DNA from: CAVYXK01 sp963708245
GTDB taxonomy: Bacteria; Pseudomonadota; Alphaproteobacteria; Acetobacterales; Acetobacteraceae
Length of the DNA stretch: 64,000 nt
NCBI GenBank assembly: GCA_963708245.1
Contig: OY970201.1
Coordinates: forward strand, 992,001 to 1,056,000
Direction: 5' to 3'
Part shown: one piece after another, positions 26,964 through 35,396 of the stretch
How the letters are laid out: each line of letters opens with the position of its first letter
Position numbering within the stretch: position 1 is the first letter of the stretch
Translations under genes and position numbers: made by a program
The notes under the pieces: generated by a model
The model's database searches: none
Told to the model about the DNA's origin: nothing
The model's input: only the letters and a program-made list of their open reading frames with translations

Positions 26964-28418
26964 ATGCCGCTGACCCTGACGCTTGCCGCCGGCTCAGGCG
27001 ATCGCGCTACGCGCACGCTCAGTCACGGGACTCTATCAATCGGCCGGGGTCCGGGCAATGACTGGGTCCTGCCAGATCCGGAACGCCAGCTTTCGAAGAC
27101 CCATTGCGTGATCACGGTTGCCGGCGGGCATTATCTCTTGACCGATCTCAGCACCAACGGGGTGTTCGTTAACGGCGCCGCAGAGCGCGTGCCGCGGAAC
27201 AGCGAGATCGAGCTCACCGACGGCGACGAAATTCGTCTCGGGGAATACGTGATCGCGGTCGCTGAGGCGGTGGTGCCTGCGGCCGGCGAAGCGCCGCCGT
27301 TCGTTGCCGGACATGCGCCAGTGCTGCCGCGCGGCTTGCCGCGCACCGACCCGTTCGCCAGCGCCGGCAATTTGGCGCCCGACCCGCTCGGCAGCGACCC
27401 GCTGGACGACGCGTTCGGCGCCGTGGGCCGGCCCGGCTTCATGCATCCGATCGCGGCGCCGCCGCCGGCGCTGCGCAGCGAGGATCCGTTCGATCTGGCC
27501 GAGGAAGCCAAGCGCGCGGCGCGCATCGACCCGGATGACGACCTGTTCCATGGCATTACACCCGCCGAGTCCTGGCAGGGGCCGTCGCAGGCAGACAACG
27601 CGGATGCTCCTCTGCACGCCTTTGCTGCGCCCAAGCCGGTGGCGACGGCGAATTTCGATGAGTTGGACATCGATGCGCTGCTTGGCGACACGCCGCCCGG
27701 CCAACCTCAATCTGCGGTTGCACCGCCGCCGATAGCGATGCCCGCCTCGGTGCCAGCGGCCCCGCCGGCTATTCCTTCGCCACCCCCGCCCGCGCCGGCG
27801 CCGGCTGCGCAAGTGGGCGTGGGCTCGCCATCGGCGGCCGATACCCGCCGGCTGTTAACCGCCTTCCTAGACGGCGCCGGGGTGGCCGGCCTCAGCCTCG
27901 GCACGGATCCCGAGGCCGCGTTGCGCGCGGCCGGCGAAGTGTTCAAGGCGATGGTAGAAGGGCTGCGCCAGGTGCTGATCTCGCGGGCCGCCGTGAAGAA
28001 CGAGTTTCGCGTCGAACAGACCATGCTGCGCGCACGCGACAACAACGCACTCAAGTTCTCGGTCACCACCGAGGATGCCGTGGCGGCGCTGCTGCAGCCA
28101 GACAAGCCCGGCTACATGCCGCCGTTGGAAGCGGCGCGCGAGGCGTTCGACGATGTACGGTCGCACGAGATGGCGGTGATGGCCGGGGTGCAGACCGCGC
28201 TGGTCGGCCTGCTCAAGCGCTTCGAGCCAAGCGCCCTGGAGCGGCGCCTGCAGCCCGGGATGCTCGACAACATCATGCCTAGCACCCGCAAGTCACGCTA
28301 CTGGGAGTTGTTCTGCGACACCTATAAGGAGATCGCGCGGGAGGCAGAAGACGATTTCCAATCGGTGTTCGGGCGCGAATTCGCCCGTGCCTATGCCGCG
28401 CAGATGCGCAAGCTGTGA
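26964..28418 (+). CDS. tagH: TagH: FHA-domain T6SS accessory protein
   Basis: 484 residues. An FHA phosphothreonine-binding domain covers about 20-95 (LSIGRGPGNDWVLPDPERQL, SKTHCVITVAGGHYLLTDLS, NGVFVNG). A long Pro/Ala linker follows, and a helical TagH C-terminal domain runs from about 290 (RRLLTAFLDGAGVAGLSLGT, LISRAAVKNEFRVEQTMLRA, SRYWELFCDTYKEIAREAED). The linker contains FDELDIDALLGD near residue 232, close to the repeated peptide of the TssB-TssC fusion. In known systems FHA proteins act in threonine-phosphorylation control with a PpkA kinase and PppA phosphatase; a PppA-like gene is in this locus, but no kinase. First gene of a tagH-tssJKLM run. Confidence 0.9.
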   Translation: MPLTLTLAAGSGDRATRTLSHGTLSIGRGPGNDWVLPDPERQLSKTHCVITVAGGHYLLTDLSTNGVFVNGAAERVPRNSEIELTDGDEIRLGEYVIAVAEAVVPAAGEAPPFVAGHAPVLPRGLPRTDPFASAGNLAPDPLGSDPLDDAFGAVGRPGFMHPIAAPPPALRSEDPFDLAEEAKRAARIDPDDDLFHGITPAESWQGPSQADNADAPLHAFAAPKPVATANFDELDIDALLGDTPPGQPQSAVAPPPIAMPASVPAAPPAIPSPPPPAPAPAAQVGVGSPSAADTRRLLTAFLDGAGVAGLSLGTDPEAALRAAGEVFKAMVEGLRQVLISRAAVKNEFRVEQTMLRARDNNALKFSVTTEDAVAALLQPDKPGYMPPLEAAREAFDDVRSHEMAVMAGVQTALVGLLKRFEPSALERRLQPGMLDNIMPSTRKSRYWELFCDTYKEIAREAEDDFQSVFGREFARAYAAQMRKL

Positions 28419-28512
28419 CCAGCGGAGGCGAACCCTCGCCAATTCAACTAAGGCTTCCCCCTGCTTACCGATCGGGGGCACATTCAAGCTGAGACGAGAG
28501 GGGACGGCCGGA

Positions 28513-28995
28513 ATGAAGCGATGGGTTCAGCGGACGTCGGCGCTCGCGCTGCTGGCGGGGGTTGTGGCCTGTTCTCCCCCGCCGCCACCGCCCCCTACCG
28601 TCGTCGATCTCACAGTCTCGGCCAGCGGGGACGTCAATCCGACCCCGTCGGGGGAAGCAGCGCCCATCGTTGTCCGTGTGTATCAGCTCGCCTCTCCGAC
28701 CGGGTTCGAGGGGGCGGAATTTTTCCAACTCTTCAATCAGGACCAGGCTTTTCTGAAGACCGACCTCGTCAAGCGCGACGATTTCCTGCTGACGCCCGGG
28801 CAGACCAAGACCTCGACCCTGACACCGACCGATCCAGTGAAGGCGCTTGGCGTGCTGGCGGCCTATCGCGATTTCCAGCACGCCACCTGGCGGGCGACCG
28901 TTCCAGTCCCGCCGCATCAGACCACGAAAGTGACGATCACTGCCGGCCGTGACGCCGTTGTCGTGAAGGCGGAGCCGGCCAAAGCCGGCTCCTGA
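28513..28995 (+). CDS. tssJ: TssJ: T6SS outer-membrane lipoprotein
   Basis: 160 residues. A lipoprotein signal peptide (MKRWVQRTSALALLAGVVAC) ends at Cys20, followed by a run of prolines. The body is a beta-sandwich of the TssJ family (TVVDLTVSASGDVNPTPSGE, PIVVRVYQLASPTGFEGAEF, DLVKRDDFLLTPGQTKTSTL). TssJ is acylated, sits in the outer membrane and holds the periplasmic end of TssM. The start at 28513 is set by the signal peptide; the stop is 2 bases from the TssK start, consistent with one operon. Confidence 0.92.
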   Translation: MKRWVQRTSALALLAGVVACSPPPPPPPTVVDLTVSASGDVNPTPSGEAAPIVVRVYQLASPTGFEGAEFFQLFNQDQAFLKTDLVKRDDFLLTPGQTKTSTLTPTDPVKALGVLAAYRDFQHATWRATVPVPPHQTTKVTITAGRDAVVVKAEPAKAGS

Positions 28996-28997
28996 CG

Positions 28998-30335
28998 ATG
29001 GGCTGGGACAACAAGGTCGTCTGGACCGAGGGGCTGTTCCTGCAGCCGCAGCATCTGCAGCAGCAGGAACGCTATTTCGAGCGGCTGGTACGCACAAGCA
29101 CGGGGGGCCTCCGCCCCTTTGCCTACGGCCTGACGCAGCTCGAATTGGACACCGATCTATTAACCTTGGGCAAGTTCGCAGTCCGCGCGATGGCTGGCAT
29201 CCTGCCCGATGGTACACCGTTCAGCGTCCCCGGCGACGTCGATCACCCGCGCCCGCTCGATCTACCGGAGAGCGCACGCAACAATATCGTTTATCTGATC
29301 CTACCGGTCCGCCAACCGGGCGCGGTGGAGTCGGCGCCGCGCGAGCAAGTGGAAACCGTCGCGCGGTTCGCGCTCGACGAACATGAAGCAGTCGATAGCA
29401 ATGCCGGATATCAGAGCACCGCCATGGTGCCCATCGGCAAGCTGCGCCTGCGCTACGCATTGGAAGGCGATGCGCGGGAAGGCCACGCCGCAATCGGGCT
29501 GGCGCGCGTGGCCGAGGTCCGCGCGGACAAGAGTGTGCAGCTCGACGACAGCTATATCCCGCCGCTGCTGCTCACCAGTGCCTCGCCGGTACTGGCGGGC
29601 TTCGTGACGCAGCTTCAGGGCCTGCTGCACCATCGTGCAGAGGCGCTCGCTGGGCGCGTGTCGGAGACCGCGACACGGGGTGCCGCCGAAATCGCCGATT
29701 ATCTGATGCTGCAACTCTGCAACCGCTACGAGCCGATGCTGACCCACCTGGCCGGAACGGTGGGGCAGATGCATCCGGAGACGTTCTATCGGGTCTGCGT
29801 CAGCCTTGCCGGTGAGCTTGCGACCTTCACCGACTCGCGCAAGCGTCCGCCTGCTTTCCCGCCTTATCGGCACGACGACCTGCAGGCGACGTTCCGCCCG
29901 GTGATTGCAGCGCTGCGTCAGGCGCTGTCTGCGGTGCTGGAGCAGAATGCGGTGCCGATTCCTTTGCAGGAGCGGAAGTTCGGCATCCGCGTGGGCCCGA
30001 TCGCCGATCGCACGCTGGTGGCCAACGCGACCTGGGTGCTGGCGGTGAAGGCGCAGATGCCGGCCGAAGCCCTGCGGCGCAACTTTCCCAACCTCGTCAA
30101 GATCGGCCCGGTGGAGCAGATTCGCGAACTGATCAATGTCGCGCTGCCGGGGGTCGCAGTGCGTGCGCTGCCGGTCGCCCCTCGGCAACTGCCTTATTAT
30201 GCCGGCACCAGCTATTTCGAGCTCGACCGCAGCAGTCCGTATTGGGCAGCGCTCGCTCGTTCGGGCGGGATTGCGATCCACGTCACAGGTGAGGTGCCCG
30301 GACTTGAGCTAGAGTGTTGGGCCATCAGGGGGTGA
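28998..30335 (+). CDS. tssK: TssK: T6SS baseplate-membrane complex adaptor
   Basis: 445 residues, normal for TssK. The family start is clear (KVVWTEGLFLQPQHLQQQER YF), with RYALEGDAREG in the middle and a C-terminal portion with VALPGVAVRALPVAPRQLPY and YFELDRSSPYWAAL. In known systems trimers of TssK join the TssEFG baseplate to the TssL-TssM membrane complex. The genes for TssE, TssF and TssG, which TssK normally contacts, are not in the window. Spacing to TssJ and TssL is 2 and 7 bases. Confidence 0.92.
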   Translation: MGWDNKVVWTEGLFLQPQHLQQQERYFERLVRTSTGGLRPFAYGLTQLELDTDLLTLGKFAVRAMAGILPDGTPFSVPGDVDHPRPLDLPESARNNIVYLILPVRQPGAVESAPREQVETVARFALDEHEAVDSNAGYQSTAMVPIGKLRLRYALEGDAREGHAAIGLARVAEVRADKSVQLDDSYIPPLLLTSASPVLAGFVTQLQGLLHHRAEALAGRVSETATRGAAEIADYLMLQLCNRYEPMLTHLAGTVGQMHPETFYRVCVSLAGELATFTDSRKRPPAFPPYRHDDLQATFRPVIAALRQALSAVLEQNAVPIPLQERKFGIRVGPIADRTLVANATWVLAVKAQMPAEALRRNFPNLVKIGPVEQIRELINVALPGVAVRALPVAPRQLPYYAGTSYFELDRSSPYWAALARSGGIAIHVTGEVPGLELECWAIRG

Positions 30336-30342
30336 GCGGCCG

Positions 30343-31686
30343 ATGAGCGACGATCCATTTGCCGAACCGTCCGACAGCGAAGCCACGATCATCCGGCCGC
30401 GGCCGGGCGGGCGCGTCGGCACGGCAGCGGCGGCCCCGGTTGCTGCCGCCCCACCGCCGAGCCCAGGCGTCGTCCCGGCCGTCGGCGCCAACCAACTGCT
30501 GGCTGCCGCGGCGCCGCTGCTCGCGGCGGCGATCCGCATCGGCTCAGATCGTGGCCGCGCACCAAACGTGGAGCAGCTCCGTCGTGCGATGGTGGAGGCG
30601 GTGCGCGAGTTCGAGAAGCAGGCGCTCGCCACGGGGCTCGATACCCGCAGCCTGCGCGCCGCCCGCTATGCACTGTGCGCCACCATCGACGATCTGGTGC
30701 TGAGCACCCCCTGGGGTAGCACCAGCACCTGGGCGGCGCAGAGTCTAACGAGCATCTTCCACAACGAAGTGTCTGGCGGCGAGCGCTTCTTCGAGATCCT
30801 CGAGCAGATGGAGAAGGATCTCGGTCGCCACAGCGAGGTGGTTGAGCTGATGTATCTCTGTGCATCGCTCGGCTTCGAGGGACGCTATCGGGTGATGCCG
30901 CGCGGCATCGCAGCGCTGACCGAGCTGCGCGATTCGGTGTATCGCACGATCCGCCAGCGACGCGGCGATTTCGAGCGCGAGCTGTCGCCGCACTGGCGCG
31001 GCCTGGAAACCGGCTACACGCCACTGATCCAGCGCATCCCGATCTGGGCGCTGGCGGTCGCCACGCTCGGCCTCGCGTGCCTGATTTATGTGGGCTTCAA
31101 CTTCTCACTGGCCGGGACCTCCGACCTTGCCTTCACGGAAATCACCGCGCTGCCGCCTCACGGGACCATCGGCGTGCCGCGCACTGCCGTAGCCCCGGTG
31201 CCGCCCCCGCCGCAGCCGGAGACTGTCGCCGTCACCAGCGCCGCCGTGCCCAACCTGCATCAGTTCCTCGAGCCGGAGATCAAAGCCGGGCTGGTTGAAG
31301 TGTTCGAAGACCCGCAATCGGTGACCGTGCGGCTGACCAACCGGTCCATGTTCGCGTCCGGCTCGGCGACGCTGAATCCCAGCTATCTACCGCTGCTGCA
31401 GCGTATCGGCACGGCCTTGCAGGACGAGAAGGGCGACGTGCTGATCAACGGCTATACCGATAATCAGCCGATCCATACCGTGCAGTTCCCGTCCAACTGG
31501 CAGCTCTCGCAGGCACGCGCCGATGCGGTGGCAACAGTGGTGGAGTCGCGGCTTTCTGATCCCAAGCGCGTGCGCGCGGTCGGCAAGGGCGATGCCGACC
31601 CGCTGGAGCCCAACTCCACGCCGGCGGGACGCGAACACAATCGACGAACCGAGATCCTGCTGATGAAAACCTCGAGCCTGCCATGA
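30343..31686 (+). CDS. tssL: TssL with C-terminal OmpA-like domain
   Basis: 447 residues. A cytoplasmic DotU/IcmH-like helical domain (about 60-215: QALATGLDTRSLRAARYALC, LGFEGRYRVMPRGIAALTEL) is followed by one transmembrane helix (IPIWALAVATLGLACLIYVG). The periplasmic OmpA-like domain is at about 310-445 (TVRLTNRSMFASGSATLNPS, LINGYTDNQPIHT, EHNRRTEILL). This is the 'evolved' TssL that can anchor the membrane complex to peptidoglycan itself. The N-terminal ~50 residues are Ala/Pro-rich. Its stop overlaps the TssM start (ATGA), indicating translational coupling. Confidence 0.92.
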   Translation: MSDDPFAEPSDSEATIIRPRPGGRVGTAAAAPVAAAPPPSPGVVPAVGANQLLAAAAPLLAAAIRIGSDRGRAPNVEQLRRAMVEAVREFEKQALATGLDTRSLRAARYALCATIDDLVLSTPWGSTSTWAAQSLTSIFHNEVSGGERFFEILEQMEKDLGRHSEVVELMYLCASLGFEGRYRVMPRGIAALTELRDSVYRTIRQRRGDFERELSPHWRGLETGYTPLIQRIPIWALAVATLGLACLIYVGFNFSLAGTSDLAFTEITALPPHGTIGVPRTAVAPVPPPPQPETVAVTSAAVPNLHQFLEPEIKAGLVEVFEDPQSVTVRLTNRSMFASGSATLNPSYLPLLQRIGTALQDEKGDVLINGYTDNQPIHTVQFPSNWQLSQARADAVATVVESRLSDPKRVRAVGKGDADPLEPNSTPAGREHNRRTEILLMKTSSLP

Positions 31687-34600
31687 TCGGCCTGTCCATG
31701 CGCGTGGTCCGCAGCCGCTGGGCGCGGACGTTCCTCGGCGCGCTGCTGCTCGCGGTGGTTGTCTGGTTCTTCGGGCCTCTGCTCGGTGTGGGAGCGCTGC
31801 ACCCACTCAGCAGCGAGCTGGCGCGGAGCATCGCGGTCGCGGTGATCATGGTCGGCTGGTTGATCGAGAACCTGATCCACGAGCTACGGGCGAAGAAAAA
31901 GGACAAGGAACTGGCAGAGGGCGTCGCCGCGGCGCAGCCTGATCCTGCCGCGACCGCCTCGGCCGAGGAAGTGGCGCTGCTATCCGAGCGCCTGACGGAA
32001 GCGCTGCACGCACTCAAGCGTGCCAAGCTCGGCGGCCGGTCCGGCCGACACCTCTATCAGCTTCCATGGTACATGTTCATCGGGCCGCCCGGTGCCGGAA
32101 AGACGACTGCGTTGGTGAACTGCGGTCTGAGTTTTCCGCTCGCCGACACGCATGGACCGCAGGCAGTACGCGGCGTAGGCGGCACGCGCAACTGCGACTG
32201 GTGGTTCACCGACCAGGCGGTGCTGATCGACACGGCGGGTCGCTACACCACTCAAGATTCCAATACCGCGGTGGATGCTGGCGCGTGGACCGGCTTCCTC
32301 AAGCTGCTCAAGAAGTATCGCACGCGCCAGCCACTCAACGGTGTGCTGGTCGCGGTCAGCCTGTCCGATCTGGCGACGCTGGCCGAGACAGAGCGGTTCG
32401 CGCATGCGCGCGCCATCCGCAAGCGGGTACGCGAGCTGGCCGACGAATTGGGCGTGCGGGTGCCGGTCTATGTGCTGTTCACTAAAGCCGACCTGATCGC
32501 CGGCTTCGTTGAGTTCTTCGACAACCTGGGCAAGGAAGAGCGCGAGCAGGTCTGGGGCATGACCTTCCCGCTCGACGCCGGCAAGAGCGAAGGCGGAGCC
32601 GTGGCGGATTTCGCGCCGGAGTTCGACCAACTCCTGGCGCGACTGAACGACCGCATGCTGGAGCGGGTGCATCAGGAACCAGACGTGCAGCGCCGGCGGC
32701 TGATCTATGGCTTCCCGCAGCAGATCGCCTCGTTGCGCGGCATCGCCAACGAGTTCCTGACCGAGGCGTTTCGCCCGAGCCGGCTGGAGGCGCGACCGCT
32801 GCTGCGCGGTGTCTATTTCACCAGCGGCACGCAGGACGGCACGCCGATCGACCGGCTGCTGGGGGCCATGGCGGGGCAGTTCGGGCTCGCACGACAGGCC
32901 GTGACGGCGTTCAGCGGCGTCGGCCGCAGCTATTTCCTGGCCCGCCTGATCCGCGAAGTAGTGTTCGGTGAGGCCAATCTTGTGAGCCAGGATCCGAAGG
33001 TCGAGCGGCGCCATCGCTGGACCTATATCGGCGCCTATGCTGGCTGCGCTCTTGCTTTGCTGATCCTGACCGGCGTCTGGACCATAAGCTGGCTGGGAAA
33101 CCGCGCGATGATCGCCCAGGCGCATACCGAGGCGGGCCGTTTCCAGGCGCAATACGCCGAGCTGCTGAAGCGAGGGCCCCAGGACACCGATCTGAAGGCG
33201 ATCCTGCCGCCGCTCGACACCTTGCGCAGCATGCGCGGCGGTTACAACGATCGGCCAAAGTCGATCCCGATCGCGATGACCTTCGGCCTGTATCAAGGCG
33301 AGAAAATCACAGCAGCAACGATCGATGCGTATACGCGGGCGCTGAACGGTCTGCTGCTGCCGCGCCTGCTTGCGCGGCTGGAAGAACAGATGCGGGCGCA
33401 TCTGAATGAACCCGATTTCCTGTACGAGGCGCTGAAGGTCTATCTGATCCTGGGGCGGCAGGGACCGCTGGATCGTGAACTAGTCGAGCAGTGGGTGGAT
33501 GCCGATCTGAATGCGAGCTACCCTGGCGATGATAATGCCGATGCCCGGCAGTCGCTCGACCAGCACCTGCAGGCGATGCTGGAATATCCGCTGGCGGCGG
33601 TGGCGCTGGACGGGCCGCTAGTGGCGCAGGTGCGCGGCGTACTGACGAGCGAACCGCTGGCACAATATCTGTACAACCGAATGCTGCGTAGTTCCGTCGT
33701 GCAGTCGCTGCCCGACTGGACGGTTGCCGATAATGCCGGACCGGCCGGCGGCCGCGTGTTTGAACTGCGCGACGGCAAGCCGCTCAACACCGGTGTGCCG
33801 GGAATTTTTACCTGGGACGGGTACCATACCGTCTTCCTCACGGTGCTCCCGCACGTGACCAAGAACGCGTCCGAGGACGCCTGGGTGCTGGGGCGGCAAC
33901 AGCGCGGCGGGGTTGTCGGCTCGGTCGCTGAAATGAACCAGTTTAATCGCGACATTACCGGGCTCTATCTCGACGACTACACAAGGCGCTGGGACGCACT
34001 GCTCGCCGACGTCGCGCTCAAGCCGTTCGCGACGCTGTCACAGGGGGCGGACGAGCTCTATCTGCTGTCGGCGCCCGATTCGCCGCTGCGCGATCTGCTG
34101 ACCGCGGTGGATCAGGAGACTCAGCTCAGCCGGCCCGCGGCAAGCGCCGAGGCTGCAGCGAAGGCGACCCAGGTCGGCAAGAGGCTCGGCGGATTCGCCA
34201 AGTACCTGACTCAGGCCGGCATGACCTTCGAGCAGCAGCAAATCGCCGGGGTGCTGGGAGCGGCGTTCGGGATGGGGCCGGGCGGCAAGCCGATCGATCC
34301 GGCAACGCGGGTCGATGAGCATTTCAAGGGCCTGCATGAGTTCGTCACCGGCAAGGAGACGGATTCCCCGCATCTGGAAGATGTCGTTGCCAAGATCCAG
34401 CAGATCTACCAGGGGATGAGTCAGGCCGCGAACTCACCGAACCAGGGGGCTGCGCTGCTTGGGATGATCAGCGGTGGCGGAGCGGGCGGTGGCGGTGGTG
34501 GCGGCACAGCCGGGGCGGCGAGCCAGTTGCAGCAGATTGCGCAGAGCGTGCCGAAGCCGGTTGCGGCGATGCTGCAGACCGTCTCGCAATCAAGCTCGCA

Positions 34601-35324
34601 AGTGACTGCGAGCGGCGCCAGCACCGAGCTGATGGACGCCTGGCGATCAAAGGTCGTGCCGCTGTGTCAAGCGGCGTTCAACCGGTACCCGTTCATCGTC
34701 GGCAGCTCGGAGGATGTGCCGATCGACGATTTCACGCATCTGCTGGGTCCGGGCGGGTTGATGGACCAGTTTTTCGCTCAGTATTTGAAGCCGCTCGTGG
34801 ATATCACCAGCACGCCATGGAAATGGCAGTCGCCCGACCACACCAAGCTCGGACTTTCGCCCGACGCGCTGTCGGAATTCGAACGTGCCGCAGATATCCG
34901 CGATACGCTGTTCGCCGCCGGCGGGTCGCAGATCCAGGTGAAGTTCCAACTCGTGCCGATTACACTCGATCCGGGTCTGGCTCAGGTCAGCGTGGAGATC
35001 GGCGGTCAATCGACGACGTATGCGCACGGTCCCATCCAGCCGATGATGATGCAGTGGCCTGGCACCGGCGGGAATACGCAGACTCGGGTGACCATGACCC
35101 CGGCGAGTGGCGGGCAGGCGACCATTATCGAGAACAACGATGCGTGGTCGCTGCTGCGCCTGCTCGACGCCGCACGGATCACCCCGAGCGGACAGCCCGA
35201 TCGCTTCCGGGTCACGTTCACCAGCGCGGCCGGCAATGCGGTGTTCGATCTGAACGCGAGCAGCGTGCGCAATCCCTTCAACATGTCGGCGTTGCGGGCC
35301 TTCCGCTGTCCGGCAAATCTATAG
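31683..35324 (+). CDS. tssM: TssM: T6SS inner-membrane IcmF-family protein
   Basis: 1213 residues, full length. Two N-terminal transmembrane helices (ARTFLGALLLAVVVWFFGPL, IAVAVIMVGWLIENL) precede a cytoplasmic NTPase-like domain with an intact Walker A (GPPGAGKTT, near residue 135) and the LIDTAGRY motif near 180. A third helix near 450 (YAGCALALLILTGVWTISWL) leads to the large periplasmic part that ends in a beta domain contacting TssJ. An unusual Gly-run (MISGGGAGGGGGGGTAGAAS) lies in the periplasmic part around residue 930. The intact Walker A suggests nucleotide binding, which not all TssM proteins keep. Confidence 0.93.
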   Translation: MIGLSMRVVRSRWARTFLGALLLAVVVWFFGPLLGVGALHPLSSELARSIAVAVIMVGWLIENLIHELRAKKKDKELAEGVAAAQPDPAATASAEEVALLSERLTEALHALKRAKLGGRSGRHLYQLPWYMFIGPPGAGKTTALVNCGLSFPLADTHGPQAVRGVGGTRNCDWWFTDQAVLIDTAGRYTTQDSNTAVDAGAWTGFLKLLKKYRTRQPLNGVLVAVSLSDLATLAETERFAHARAIRKRVRELADELGVRVPVYVLFTKADLIAGFVEFFDNLGKEEREQVWGMTFPLDAGKSEGGAVADFAPEFDQLLARLNDRMLERVHQEPDVQRRRLIYGFPQQIASLRGIANEFLTEAFRPSRLEARPLLRGVYFTSGTQDGTPIDRLLGAMAGQFGLARQAVTAFSGVGRSYFLARLIREVVFGEANLVSQDPKVERRHRWTYIGAYAGCALALLILTGVWTISWLGNRAMIAQAHTEAGRFQAQYAELLKRGPQDTDLKAILPPLDTLRSMRGGYNDRPKSIPIAMTFGLYQGEKITAATIDAYTRALNGLLLPRLLARLEEQMRAHLNEPDFLYEALKVYLILGRQGPLDRELVEQWVDADLNASYPGDDNADARQSLDQHLQAMLEYPLAAVALDGPLVAQVRGVLTSEPLAQYLYNRMLRSSVVQSLPDWTVADNAGPAGGRVFELRDGKPLNTGVPGIFTWDGYHTVFLTVLPHVTKNASEDAWVLGRQQRGGVVGSVAEMNQFNRDITGLYLDDYTRRWDALLADVALKPFATLSQGADELYLLSAPDSPLRDLLTAVDQETQLSRPAASAEAAAKATQVGKRLGGFAKYLTQAGMTFEQQQIAGVLGAAFGMGPGGKPIDPATRVDEHFKGLHEFVTGKETDSPHLEDVVAKIQQIYQGMSQAANSPNQGAALLGMISGGGAGGGGGGGTAGAASQLQQIAQSVPKPVAAMLQTVSQSSSQVTASGASTELMDAWRSKVVPLCQAAFNRYPFIVGSSEDVPIDDFTHLLGPGGLMDQFFAQYLKPLVDITSTPWKWQSPDHTKLGLSPDALSEFERAADIRDTLFAAGGSQIQVKFQLVPITLDPGLAQVSVEIGGQSTTYAHGPIQPMMMQWPGTGGNTQTRVTMTPASGGQATIIENNDAWSLLRLLDAARITPSGQPDRFRVTFTSAAGNAVFDLNASSVRNPFNMSALRAFRCPANL

Positions 35325-35396
35325 ATAGAGAGGCAGGCTTCCGACCGAGCCGGGAGCGGCGTCCCGCTTCCGTAATATAACGATCCGAGGCGAAGC

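Noticed and set aside
31980..33401. 473-residue open frame on the minus strand in TssM
   Set aside because: Shadow of TssM; no start, domain or composition support.
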